From Spongilla lacustris (lineage: Eukaryota; Porifera; Demospongiae; Spongillida; Spongillidae): a stretch of DNA of 64,000 nt. The position numbers and the translations under genes are program-made. The stretch is from assembly GCA_949361645.1 (NCBI GenBank), contig OX442435.1, forward strand, positions 6,856,470 to 6,920,469, given 5' to 3'. Below are positions 33,811 to 44,900 of this stretch, piece by piece (positions within the stretch are counted from its first letter, which is position 1; every line of letters begins with the position of its first letter). The notes beneath the pieces were generated by a model. That model was not told the DNA's origin and made no database searches. It was given only the letters and a program-made list of their open reading frames with translations.

Positions 33811-34778
33811 CTGGTACAACGCGACCAAATTTCGGTTGCATCTCGGCGGCACCAATCAGATTACAGGTATGCGTGGAATTTTAATATTGGGCGTGTCTAA
33901 ATGCGCCGAGTGCACATAGTTACATGGCTACGTGTACGCTTACTAAATTTAGTAGTGTTGTCGAAGTCGAAGCGTTAGAGAGCTGTTGCAGAATCCTAGG
34001 AATTTAGAACAAGAGGCAGCAGTCACGAGCATTGTTAAGAGAAGAGATGCATTTGTGTCCCTTCCAACTGGTGTCTGACAATCAATCTGCTACGCCATAC
34101 TTGCCTGCTGTTTGTGTCGACACCATCAGGAAGACTAAGGGCTCGATTGTGATCGTTATATCGCCCTTAATAGCTCCGATGAAGGATCGGGTTAGTTGGG
34201 CGTAGCCCGACCTTCGCGTATTGGCGGAAGGTCGGGTATATCAAGCCCATACCTGGATTTGTTCCGGTACAATGACATGTATAGCCGGCCCACATACGCT
34301 ATCAGATGGGAACAAATCCAGGTACATTGTATACGCCAATACACGCGAAGGTAGGGCTACGCCCAACTCGCGATCGTACGCGATCACGGTGGCGAAAACG
34401 TTGAAGAAGAAGTTATACAAGGAGAGTATCAAGTGGATCTTTTTGGACTCAGGCGCATACTTCTGACCTCGAAATGCGTTTGTCCCCAATGTTATAAATA
34501 CTTTTGCATTGTCCTCAATGTTAAATGCTTTTGTCCTCCAGACTGGATAGGTTGTTTAGAGGGGAGTGTTGCAGACGGAGAGGCAGGCTTGACCTGCTAA
34601 CCTTAGACAAAGCCCCCTTTCAACACACTATGTGCCTCTCATGCCCTAAATCGCCAGATTTAGCTATAGAATCCGATCAGAAGACCGCGGGACCTCATCG
34701 GCAACGCTTTTAATTAATGTTGCGACGTTGAAGAATGTACGTAGCCTTTGCAACCGAAATTTGGTCGCGTTGTACCAG
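33811..34778. mobile_element. 968-bp element with 30-bp perfect TIRs
   Basis: TIRs 33811-33840 and 34749-34778 begin CTGGTACAACGCGACCAAAT and its complement. There is no coding capacity. A second, nested hairpin at 34193-34366 has GTTGGGCGTAGCC and ACCTGGATTTGTTCC words mirrored on the other arm. A small stem-loop (33775-33812) abuts the left TIR. Non-autonomous, in intron 1 of gene 3. Confidence 0.8.
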
Positions 34779-34799
34779 AACCAGTGTCATAGGCATGGT

Positions 34800-34801
<2 letters not shown>

Positions 34802-34833
<32 letters not shown>

Positions 34834-35288
34834 CAAAATGTCCCCCCTGACATCTGTTCCTAGGCACCGTCGTCCCCCGGACACTCGTTCCGGTACCATT
34901 GTCCCTCGGATAATTATGCCTAGGCATATATGTCCGACCAGTGTCCCCACCATGGGGGACATTGCCATTGGTTCCTAGGATTAGATGTCCGGGGGGGGGG
35001 ACAACCATGCACATCATGATGCTGAACTGAATTGCCCTGAACTGAAATGTCCTATGCACTTGAAAAGTATGTAATAGTTATGTAGTATTAGGTACATTCT
35101 AGAACATTATGTAATATTAGGTACATTCTAGAACATGCTAGATTGTTCCTAATATTACATAACTATTACAAGCATTGTACTGAATAATGAAATAATACAC
35201 ATGAACACATGTATTTCATTATCGCGTGAGTATGTCTGTGACTCTGCGTGCGTATAGTACTGATCATCAGTTTTTCCAACTGTGCATC
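34802..35288. repeat. Poly-C tract and palindromic spacer sequence
   Basis: 31 C at 34802-34832. Next is a stretch where GTCC and CCTAGG words recur (34845-34995). Then comes an inverted repeat at about 35070-35170 built on GTAATAGTTATGTA and its complement. No gene. Confidence 0.7.
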
Positions 35289-35499
35289 TGTAATGCAACT
35301 AATTATAATGGTCAACACCTCAAGTGTTAAGTGATCATATGATGGACCCTAGTTCTAAAATATTCTACACTATTATATAGATGTAATATTGAGTGTCTGT
35401 ACCTGTCTGTACACGTGTTCTCCGTCAGTTTTTGACGTATTACATTGGCGTAGTCGGCAGGATGGCCGCTCGACCATTCGTGGGATCAGTGGATTTATC

Positions 35500-36290
35500 A
35501 TTTCGAAAACGTTGCTGTCGTAAATGACTGGGATGAAGACGCCAGGTTGCGGTGGCTCAAAGTTCGCTTAACTGGTCGCGCCCAAACCGCCCTTCAACGA
35601 CAAGAATGTGAAGAAGGCATTGCAGGAGAGATTTGAGCCGTCGTGCAGGAAGGAGCGCTATCAAGCTCAATTTCAGACCAGGAAAAAGAAGAAGGAAGAG
35701 GGTTGAGCGGATTTTGCAGACAGTCTGAGAACGTTGGTGGACAAAGCGTATCAGTCCAGATTTGGAGGATAACGCAAAAGAACAATTGGCACTGAACCAT
35801 TTTAATTTGTCTCGCAAATCGAAAACGGCAAGGTGGCGTTCAGCGTCAGGCAAAGAACTCGTCACGCCATTTACAAGTAGAGGATGGATCTGTAGTAACA
35901 TCTTCCACTTCCACTACGCTGCTAATAGTCTTCGCGTCGATGTACGCCTCCATTTCCAATGTTGCGCTCACAGCTTCATCCACTGTTTTTGGACGCTTTT
36001 GGCCGACTTGACGAAGCAGTGCATTGACAGGCTGGAGAAACTCGAAATGAAGGTTAGCCAGCCACGGTCCACGGGCAGACGACGGAAGAGAGAACCAGCT
36101 GCAGACGGGTGGAGCCGATGAACGCCCTCGAAGATGCTGGAGCTGCGGTCGACCAGGGCACATTGCCCGTTTCTGTCGAGCTCCACGGCGCCAGGGAAAC
36201 GAGAGACCCTCGGCTGAATAAGCCAATCCGCCGAGGGACGAGTAGTGGCTTTGAACGATCGAACAAACATTGTTATTTCAACGGTGCCTC
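35500..36290 (+). pseudogene. Gag remnant of gypsy element 2, with internal inversion
   Basis: Gag-like frames (DNAKEQLALNHF; a CIDRLEKLEMKV coiled segment; zinc knuckle CWSCGRPGHIARFC at 36135-36176, CX2CX4HX4C) lie on the plus strand with frameshifts. The piece between them, about 35850-36000, encodes the expected KRPKTVDEAVSATLEMEAYI segment on the minus strand. It is therefore a local inversion relative to element 1 Gag. Confidence 0.75.
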
Positions 36291-36335
36291 ATGAATCGTT
36301 TTGCTTGTACGGTTTCGTAAACGGGGTTAGGGTGC

Positions 36336-37436
36336 ATGCGCTTTCTGGTGGACACTGGCGCTAGCGTGTCATGCCACGTTTGGCATCGCATTTCTGCATC
36401 ACATGCTGCATTACAACCCTGGTCCGGACCTCGCCTAGTTGGAGTTGATGGATCGGAGTTACGTGTCTGCGGCTATGTAAAGCTGGCCCTAAAAATTGGA
36501 ACTGCGTCTGTGTCAACCCCAGTTGTGGTTGTTGATACCTTGACGGCAGAGGGTATCCTCGGTATGGATTTCTTGCGGCACCATCAGTGCAATATCAACA
36601 TTCCTGACAACAGTCTGACACTCTCACAACTAGGAATAACGGTCCCACTGCACACGCCAACAACAAAAGCATATTCAGTCTCGCTCATCATCCATATTCC
36701 TCCGAGGTGTGAAATGGAAACAATGGCAACGTCAGAGGCAATCGCCAATCAACACCGATTATGGCTTCTTGAAGGGCAATCACCAATTAAGTCTCTAGTT
36801 GTTGCCAGAGCAGTCGTGGAGCCAACAGGATCCAGATTTCCCGTTTGTCTCCTGAATTTCAGTGACCTACCATGCACCCTGCATGGAGGAACAAGAATTG
36901 GCATATTGCAGCAACTATATGAAAGCCAGGTGCATGTTAGTGCAGTCACATCTTCAGAAACCTCTTCAATTGATCCAGCACAGCCTGCATCATTTGTGGT
37001 GAAAAACTGAAGATTTTGAAGCAGTCATTGGATGCATCAGGATCAACTCTTCTTACCAAAGACCAGAAGGAAGCTTTCAAGTCACTAGTACTACAGTATG
37101 CTGACATCTTTTTCTGTCGAGAAGATAATCTTGGTCGCACATCAAATCTTTGTCACAGCATTGACACAGGATCAGCACCACCTATTCACCGACATGTCCG
37201 CCGTATTCCTCCAGCTCAGCAAACACTGGTTAAAGATCTGCCGGATGATATGTTGCACAAGAATATAATTCAGCCATCACAGAGTCCATGGGCATCTCCA
37301 ATTGTCCTAGCACAGAAAAAGGATGGCTCAGTACGGTTCTGTGTCGAATGAGGTGTAACTCAAAAGGATGCCTACCCCTTGCCACGGATCAATGACACCC
37401 TTGAGACGTTGTCAGACTCCAAGATCTTCTCCACCG
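36336..37436 (+). pseudogene. Protease and N-terminal RT region of gypsy element 2
   Basis: LVDTGASVSC (DTGA, retropepsin active site), then ILGMDFL, open to a TGA at 37008-37010. The frame resumes at 37016 with the RT entry sequence (RRIPPAQQ, SPWASPIVLAQKKDGSVRFC), then a TGA where DYR codons belong. YPLPRINDTLETL...SKIFST follows, at which point minisatellite sequence takes over. Confidence 0.8.
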
Positions 37437-37775
37437 TAGGTCAACTGCTCTATGTCTACTGCTCAATGCTCTTTTTCTACTGCTCAATGCTCTATGTCTA
37501 CTGCACAATGCTCTATATGTCAACTGCATAATGCTCTATGTCTATACTGCACAATGCTCTATGTCTACTGCACAATGCTCTATGTCTACTGCACAATGCT
37601 CTATGTCTACTGCACAATGCTCTATGTCTACTGTGCAATGCTCTATGTCAACTGCTCTATGTCTACTGCACAATGCTCTATGTCTACTGCACAATGCTTT
37701 ATGTCTACTGCACAATGCTCTATGTCTACTGCACAATGCTCTATGTCAACTGCTCAATGCTCTATGTCATCAGCT
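37437..37775 (+). repeat. 21-bp minisatellite replacing the RT/RNase H core
   Basis: About 16 copies of CTCTATGTCTACTGCACAATG. The unit is a multiple of three with no stop in any forward frame, so all three plus frames stay open. It starts immediately after the codons for SKIFST and ends before a short connector near 37800. No palm motif, YxDD box or RNase H remains. Confidence 0.95.
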
Positions 37776-37789
37776 TTGTACTGCGACCT

Positions 37790-39284
37790 ATACCAGGCCA
37801 CCTTAGGGAAGACCAGGATTTGAAGACAATTATTGAGGCAAAGATGACCCAGACTCGCCCTCCTAACCCAAAGCTTAAGACAGGGCAATGTTCTGAACAA
37901 AGGCGACTCTTGCAGTTGTGGGACCACTTACTACTCAGAAATGGGTTGCATATATTGACCCTAAACACCCTTCTAGGGTCCAGTACCAGCTGGTAGTTCC
38001 TCCAAAGCTAAGGTCACAAGTCCTTAAGGAGATACATGAAGGTGCAATGGGGGGTCATTTGGGAGAAGAGAAGACCCTACAGAAATTGAGGGACAGATTC
38101 CACTGGCCAGGACACTGGAAGTCAGTGCAGGAGTGGTGTCATACCTGTCCTGCTTGTTCCCAACACAAGACACCCACACCAAAGAACCTAGCTCCCCTCC
38201 AAAGTGCAACTGTCAGCTCACCCATGCAGAGACATCCTTGGACCTCTACCGGTAACTCTGGCTGGAAATAAATACATCTTGGTGGCTGCAGACTACTTTA
38301 CCAAATGGATTGAAGCGTATGCAATCCCCAACCAAGAAGCAACCACCGTTGCCCACAAGCTATTAGATGAGATGTTCTGCCGTTTTGCCCTGCTTGAAAA
38401 ACTTCATTCAGACCAGGGCAGACAATTTGAAGCAGAGGTGACTACCCAGTTGTGCCAGTTTCTACAGATCGAAAAGACAAGGACAACACCATACCACCCA
38501 CAATCAGATGGGTTGGTGGAACAGTTTAATAGAACGCTACTAAACATGCTCTCCACCTGCTCAATGGAACATCCTTCAGACTGGGATTTGTACTTGAGCA
38601 AGTTTTGCCTGGCATACAACAGCAGTGTGCAGAGTACCACAGGGTACTCCCCATTTTTTTCTCATGTTTGAATGTGAAGCGAGACTACCCATTGACCTGA
38701 TTTACAACCTTAATGGAGAGCAGGAGGAAACAGATGACACATCTTATTCAACATATATGAATAAGCAGCGAGAACAGTTTGCTGAGGCATATGAGAAGGT
38801 ACGACAGAAAATCAGCCAAAAACAATGCTACCAATCTCAGCAATACAATTGTAGGATCCATGGCAAGCCTTTTAATAAAGGCGAACTCGTTTGGCTGTTC
38901 AATCCTGCAATCAAAAAGGGTCGGTCACGGAAGTTCCACAGACGTTGGGGAGGACAATACAGGATCTGTGAAAAGCTGTCTGATGTTACGTACCGTGTTC
39001 AGCATACAGGGAACAATAAGTGCAAGGTCGTCCATTTTAACCGGTTGAAAAAATGCCCTGAAAAGATTCGGTTGCTACCAAGGAAACCTACTACAGGTGT
39101 ACGTGATCTTCCGCCACAACCAGTTAGTCCCCCACCAGTGGGTTCATCATTGGAACTGCTGGAAGATGATGATGTCGATCAGGGTGTTGTTAATCCTGTT
39201 CCAAATGGACACCCACCCGCTGCTCAACCCAATGTCAGATACCCAGTTAGAGCACGGCGACCTCCTGATAGATTTCAAAGTTGA
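37790..39284 (+). pseudogene. Integrase region of gypsy element 2, frameshifted
   Basis: GAMGGHLGEEKT and WCHTCPACSQHK form the HHCC zinc region. DYFTKWIEAYAI, HSDQGRQFEAE and the VEQFNRTLLNM segment carry the second Asp and Glu of the catalytic core. The first Asp region is shifted out of frame near 38225. A T-run at 38656-38662 shifts the frame again before the GELVWLFNPAIKKGRSRKF (GPY/F-like) module and a proline-rich tail ending at 39284. Confidence 0.85.
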
Positions 39285-39458
39285 ATACGTGGACATATTC
39301 TCAGTGGAGGGGGACATATGTAATGCAACTAATGGTCAACACCTCAAGTGTTAAGTGATCATATGATGGACCCTAGTTCTAAAATATTCTACACTATTAT
39401 ATAGATGTATTGAGTGTCTGTCTGTACCTGTCTGTACACGTGTTCTTGCCGTATTACA

Positions 39459-41439
39459 CATCGAAGATCAAGGCCATAGCTAAGGGAGGGGGGGGGGGGG
39501 AGATTGGCACCCCCCCCCCCCCCCCACCCCAAAAAAAAAAAAGAATTTGGGCGTATACATGTATATCTCACATGCAGATTAGATGTTCGACTGTGCCCCA
39601 ACTTTAGCACATTGTTTAATATTTTGAAACACGTTACAAAGCAGCCTTAGGCCAACAGGAAGTTATAAAACATCACAATTTGGAATTTCCAAATGTTTAT
39701 CTTTCCCCTTGAAACAGATTTGGTTAAACTGGTGCATGCATTTATATGTGCATAAAGAAGACACAGATATGATATAGAACTTCACGCAGTGGCAAATGAG
39801 TGTTCCACATTGAACCATAATAATCATTAATTCAAGTCGCCAATGCAGACCGTATTTGGCAAATGGAACTTTTGTTTCATTTGTATATATACATGTACAT
39901 TCGAGCATTCACACAAGATGGAGTTCGTGTGCACAACAAATAAATAAGCTTGGTGAACAGCACCGCGGAGTTTCCGCCGCGCCCCCTCCACATGTACATG
40001 AATATAATTAGTAGTCCTCCCCGCCCCCCAGTTTTTGTTCTTGACTAGGGCCATGCATGAAGATGCATGCTTGTGATCTGTTAATCTGACGAAAATAGTG
40101 CAAGTGTACAAAATATATGCATGCTTATTGCCATTTGGGGGCCGGGTATACAGTGCATGTAGTTAATTTATGTGTAAAGCAGTGTATTGCTAGATCTGTA
40201 AGGCTCACATTTCAATGAAATGCATGCTTGTATAAAATAATCAGTATCTGCGTGCACGCTTCATGTGTCAGAATTTGCTGTGGGCAGAGATCCTCAACTT
40301 TCACTTCGGCCTCAGGCAGTAGTAGTTGGCATCAACAATATGAAAGTATACTGAAACATGCACAACAGACAAAAATTCCTAGAGGGGGACATTCATTCCT
40401 AGGCCAGGGGGACAATCGTGCCTAGGAATGAATGTCCGGGGGGGGGACAATTTTCACAGGGGTCCCCATGGCTACATATTTACATGCAAACCTTTTTGTA
40501 CTATCATGCACGTTCTCGCCTTTCCTCGTCCCACATAGTCCTATTTGTTAAAGGAAGGCTGGTACTACATTTTCATTATTTGGGTCATACAAAGTAGTAA
40601 ATCTGGCCATGCAATGCCATAGAATTGAAGTGTGACAAATTTTTTGCAATTGAATACAAAATTACAAGACTTTTTTTTAAAAGTTGCAAAGGTGCTGGGG
40701 CAATGCACAATTCAAGGTAGCTCACGCTACAGAATCTGATGTACATTGCTATATGAAAGCAAATATGGTTAAAGTTTTATTTACTACCACAAAGGAAGGC
40801 TGGTACAACATTTTGGTTCATACAAAGTAGTAAATCTGGCCAATGCCATACAGAATTGAAGTGTCGCAATTTTTTTGCAATTGACTGAATACAACAATTG
40901 CAATCACGTGCATAGGATACGGCAGCTCAGCCTGCATGCAGATATACGTGAAAGCAAATGGGGTTATTACGTAGTACTATTCACTACTTGGTAGAGGAAA
41001 GCTGGTACCACATTTTCATTATTACAAAGTAGTAAACCTGGCCATGCAATGCCGTAGGATTGAAGTCTCACAATTTTTTTGCAATTAAGTACAAAATTGC
41101 AAGACTTTAGAGGTCTTTGGCAACCTCAGGCAGTAGCCTTGCTAGATGTGCAAGTAGTAGACACCAATGCACCATCACAAATACATCGGAACACAGCTGA
41201 AGTACTTTTCTCAGCAGAAGAAGAGAAGAAAAGGTAATACTACAGTGCAGCTGAAGCACGTCGAGCATCTTTTACCCCATTGTTGTATCTACTAATGGAA
41301 TGCTGGGTAAAGAGGCAAATTTTTTACTAAGAAAGGCTAGCCCAAAGCATAAGCATTAAATGAGACAAACCACTGGGACAAATCACAGGATGGCTGCATG
41401 CAAAGCTTTCTTAATACTTCGAGCCACAAAATTTGCTTG
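39459..41439. other. Gene 3 intron between the two LTR elements
   Basis: Contains a C- and G-rich patch (39487-39535) and a small hairpin with GGACATTCATTCCTAGG arms (40388-40438). A stretch homologous in inverted sense to 61880-61920 (40478-40535) follows. Next are diverged tandem repeats of the intron family (40540-41110). A coding-like piece near 41195-41235 (CAGCAGAAGAAGAGAAGAAA) is followed by a GTAATA donor-like site. No complete gene. Confidence 0.5.
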
Positions 41440-41626
41440 TGTAAGTGGCCAAGATTGATAGCAGGTATACACGAGGTACAGACTGACAAACATACAAAAA
41501 TAAGGTGTATATATATATGTGTGATCACGGGTGTGCGTGTGACAATCTATTACAAAAGGTTCCATCAATACTTTGTACTGCGCAAGCGCAGACTAATAAA
41601 TCCTGCATTACACTGCTCCCTTCTTT

Positions 41627-41910
41627 TTAGTGTTCCACATATATTCCATAGCGCTGTGTGCGTTGTCTATCTCGCACGGGATATCGGCGTTGTTCATTTA
41701 AGGGTGGTGCAGGAGGGTTCGCAATTTCTGGGACTGCTGGCTCTTCTTGCTGTACTGGATCATCGTCATCGCTGTCAACCAGATCCAGATTTGTACCAAC
41801 TGGTTCTTGTTCTCTGGACCCTGTATTCTCTGGCTTGTCATCGGATATTACACATGGCTTGAGCCTGTCAAAATGAACAAATGTTGTTTTCCTCCGACCT
41901 TGAAGGTTTT
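41627..41910 (-). CDS. C-terminal tail of gypsy 1 Pol in a shifted frame
   Basis: About 90 codons continue Pol after the A6 run: a VHFDRLKPC segment, acidic DLVDSDDDD and a basic RRYPVRDRQRTQRY end. The same order ends element 2 (VHFNRLKKC, LELLEDDDVD, RYPVRARRPPDRF). The tail is therefore genuine and displaced by one base in this copy, either by mutation or by a homopolymer sequencing error. Confidence 0.75.
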
Positions 41911-44900
41911 TTGATTTTGTACGTGGTCTCGCCCAGTCGTTCCATGACCTTAAAGGGTCCTTTCCAAGGATGGTGTAGCTTTCTGGATCGACCACGAGGA
42001 ACAGCTGTGGAGTGTAACCACACCAACTCGCCCGGGCTAAATGGCTTCCCATGCACTTTTTGGTCATACAGCTCTTTCTGCCTTTTATGTTCGGCCTGAC
42101 AGCGCTCCCTCACCAGTGCGTATGCTTCTTGCAAGGCGTCTTTCAAGCAGCGTGCATACTCGGAGGTAGTGTTCGGCTCCATCTGATTAGTGCCGTACAT
42201 CAGGTCGATCGGTAGCTTCGCCTGGCGCCCGAACATCAAGAAGAACGGAGTAAATCCTGTGGAGGAATGGACGCTAGAGTTGTAAGCCAGACAAAGTTTA
42301 CGTATGTGCTGCTGCCAATCAGCTTGATGGTTGCCAACTGCGGTGGAAAGCATGTCCAATAGAGTCCGATTGAACCGCTCCACCATTCCATTGCACTGTG
42401 GGTGGTACGGCGTGGTACGCGTTTTTCTGATCTGCAACAGTTCGCATATCTCCTTCACCAAATCTGACTCAAACTGTCGTCCCTGGTCGCTGTGGAGCTG
42501 TTCTGGAGGAGAAAAACGGCAGAACATTTCATCGACAAGTTTTTTAGCAACAGTTGTGGCCTCCTGGTTCCGTATAGCATACACTTCTACCCACCGGGTA
42601 AAACAATCCACAGCTACCATGACATACTTACAGCCATCCTCAGTCTCGGGAAGGGGGCCCATTAAATCTACACTCACTATTTGCATCGGGTACCCAGCCT
42701 TAATGGTTTGCAGAGGAGCCCTTCTCTTTGGGGCAACCGTCTTCCTCGTGGTGCAGCTTATGCAGTTCCTACACCACTCTCCAACAGCTTCTGTACATCC
42801 TGGCCAGTAAAACCGCTCTTTCAGTCTGTGTTTCATCTTCTCCTCTCCAATGTGACCGCCTACGGCACCTTGATGGAGATCGCGAAGAGCGTCCTCTTGT
42901 AACTTCGTGGGTAAAACGAGCTGCTGGAATCTTCTACTTCCGTCCACGCATTTCTTCCACAGGATACCATCATAAATGCAGAGGGCGTCCCAGTGTTGCA
43001 TCAGGAGACGACTTCCTCGACTCCACGATTTAACAATATCAGGGCTCGTTAGTTGACCACAAGATACAGTACAGTGAACAGGTTGGATGGTTGTGTCGTC
43101 CAGTTGCATCTGCCTCATCTCAGCTGGAGTATATTTCTGGAACGGATTGGAAACCACTCCTACCATGACGGTGTTCTCTGCTTCTATATCTTCGTCCCTA
43201 CCGCACTGCCTGCATGGGACACGGGAAAGGGCGTCAGCGTTGCAATGGCGCAAGCCTTGGCGGTGCACAACGGTGAAGTTATACTCCTGGAGTCTCTCTA
43301 GCCAGCGAGCCAGTTGACCTTCCGGTTCTTTAAAATTCCGGATCCAGACCAGAGATCCATGGTCAGTTCGAAGGGTGAATTCTCGCCCAAGGAGATACTG
43401 TCTAAAATGATGTACAAATTCCACAACTGCTAATAATTCTTTACGTGTTACACAATACCTTTGCTCTGGCCTAGTAAGCGATCTGCTTGCATAGGCAATA
43501 ACACGCTCAGAACCACAATCACTAACCTGTGAAAGCACAGCACCAATTCCAACATCACTTGCATCCGTGTCGAGTATGAAACGTCGCTCATAATCTGGGT
43601 ATGCAAGGACTGGGGAAGAAACCAAACGCTTACGCAATTCATCAAAAGCATTTTGGCATCCAATGGTCCATTCGAAAGGTGCGTTTTTCTCTGTCAACCG
43701 CTGTAGTGGTTTTGAGATCAAGGCAAAGTCTTTGACAAAACGCCTATAGTAATTGGCTAGCCCCAAAAATTGTTGAACTTCTTTTCTGTTCTGGGGAGTG
43801 GGCCACTTCGACACAGCCTCAGTTTTGCTTGGATCTGTTGCAACACCATCTGTGGATACTACATGGCCTAGAAATGTTACTTGCTGCCTGCAGAGTGTAC
43901 ACTTTTTTGGTTTTAGCTTGAGACCCGCCCCCCTCAGACGAGTGAAGACACTAGTGAGGTGATGCAAATGCTCCTGAAATGTAGTACCTACTACTATTAT
44001 ATCGTCAAAATACACTAAACAGCTCGACCATTTTAACCCACTCAACACTCTGTCCATTAAACGCTGAAATGTCGCTGGAGCGTTACATAAGCCAAATGGC
44101 ATTACCTTAAATTGGTAAAGTCCTTCCGGTGTTGTGAAGGCTGTCTTAGGTTGATCCTCGGGAGCCACTTCCACTTGCCAGTACCCACTGGCAAGGTCGA
44201 GTGTGGTGAAGAATTTAGAACCAACCAGTGTGTCCAAGGTGTCGTCCACTCGAGGTAGTGGGTAGGCATCTTTTCTTGTTACTTCGTTTACCTTCCTGTA
44301 GTCTACGCAGAATCGTGTTGTCCCATCATGCTTCTTTGCTAACACTATAGGTGAGGACCAAGGGCTGTCAGACTGTTGGATTACATCACTTTCCAGCATG
44401 TCCCTCAGCAAGCCTCGGAGCTCCTCCCTGCGTGCCTGAGGAATACGACGAGGAGATAGGTGCACTGGGTGAGCATCACTGGTGAAAATGTGATGCTTCA
44501 GCTCTTTAGTGCGGCCCAAGTCCTTGCTGCTGAAAGAAAAGACATCGGCAAACTCCACAAGAAGAGAATAGAGTTGTTCTCTTTCACTCTCACTAATGTG
44601 ACTCCCAACCTTAGACACCAAATCCCATAGAATGTTCTGGCATTCCAGTGAGACTTCAGCACTCTTCATCACAGTAGATATGTTGATAACTGGATCTTGC
44701 TCCAGGAGCTCCATGCTTGCAATCTGTGTTCCTTTCTTTAGCACCACCATTTCATCACGTGGGTTCAGTATACGTACTGGTACTACATTACTGCGTGGAG
44801 ACACTACTGCATTAGCCACCATCACACCATTACAAGTGGCTGACTTGTGTCCTACAAACCACGTACCATTAGTCACTGGATCAGCAATTTTTACCATAAC

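Larger units (their letters stand above)
35289..39458 (+). mobile_element. Ty3/gypsy element 2, decayed, plus orientation
   Basis: The 5' LTR 35289-35444 and 3' LTR 39319-39458 both run TGTAATGC...ATTACA. 4-bp CATC repeats flank the element. TGGCGTAGTCGGCAGG right after the 5' LTR is a primer-binding site complementary to a tRNA-Ser 3' end. A purine run AGTGGAGGGGGA precedes the 3' LTR. The LTRs differ by several indels, so the insertion is older than element 1. It lies in intron 1 of gene 3. Confidence 0.9.

Noticed and set aside
35846..36270. Minus-strand gene over the gag region
   Set aside because: Part of it is real Gag sequence but belongs to a local inversion; the remainder is the complement of plus-strand gag.
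37437..37775. CRISPR-like array
   Set aside because: Units are directly contiguous without spacers; it is a minisatellite in a eukaryotic retroelement.
37452..37996. Repetitive Cys-rich frames (MSTAQCS repeats)
   Set aside because: All three forward frames of the 21-bp minisatellite are open; this is not evidence of protein coding.
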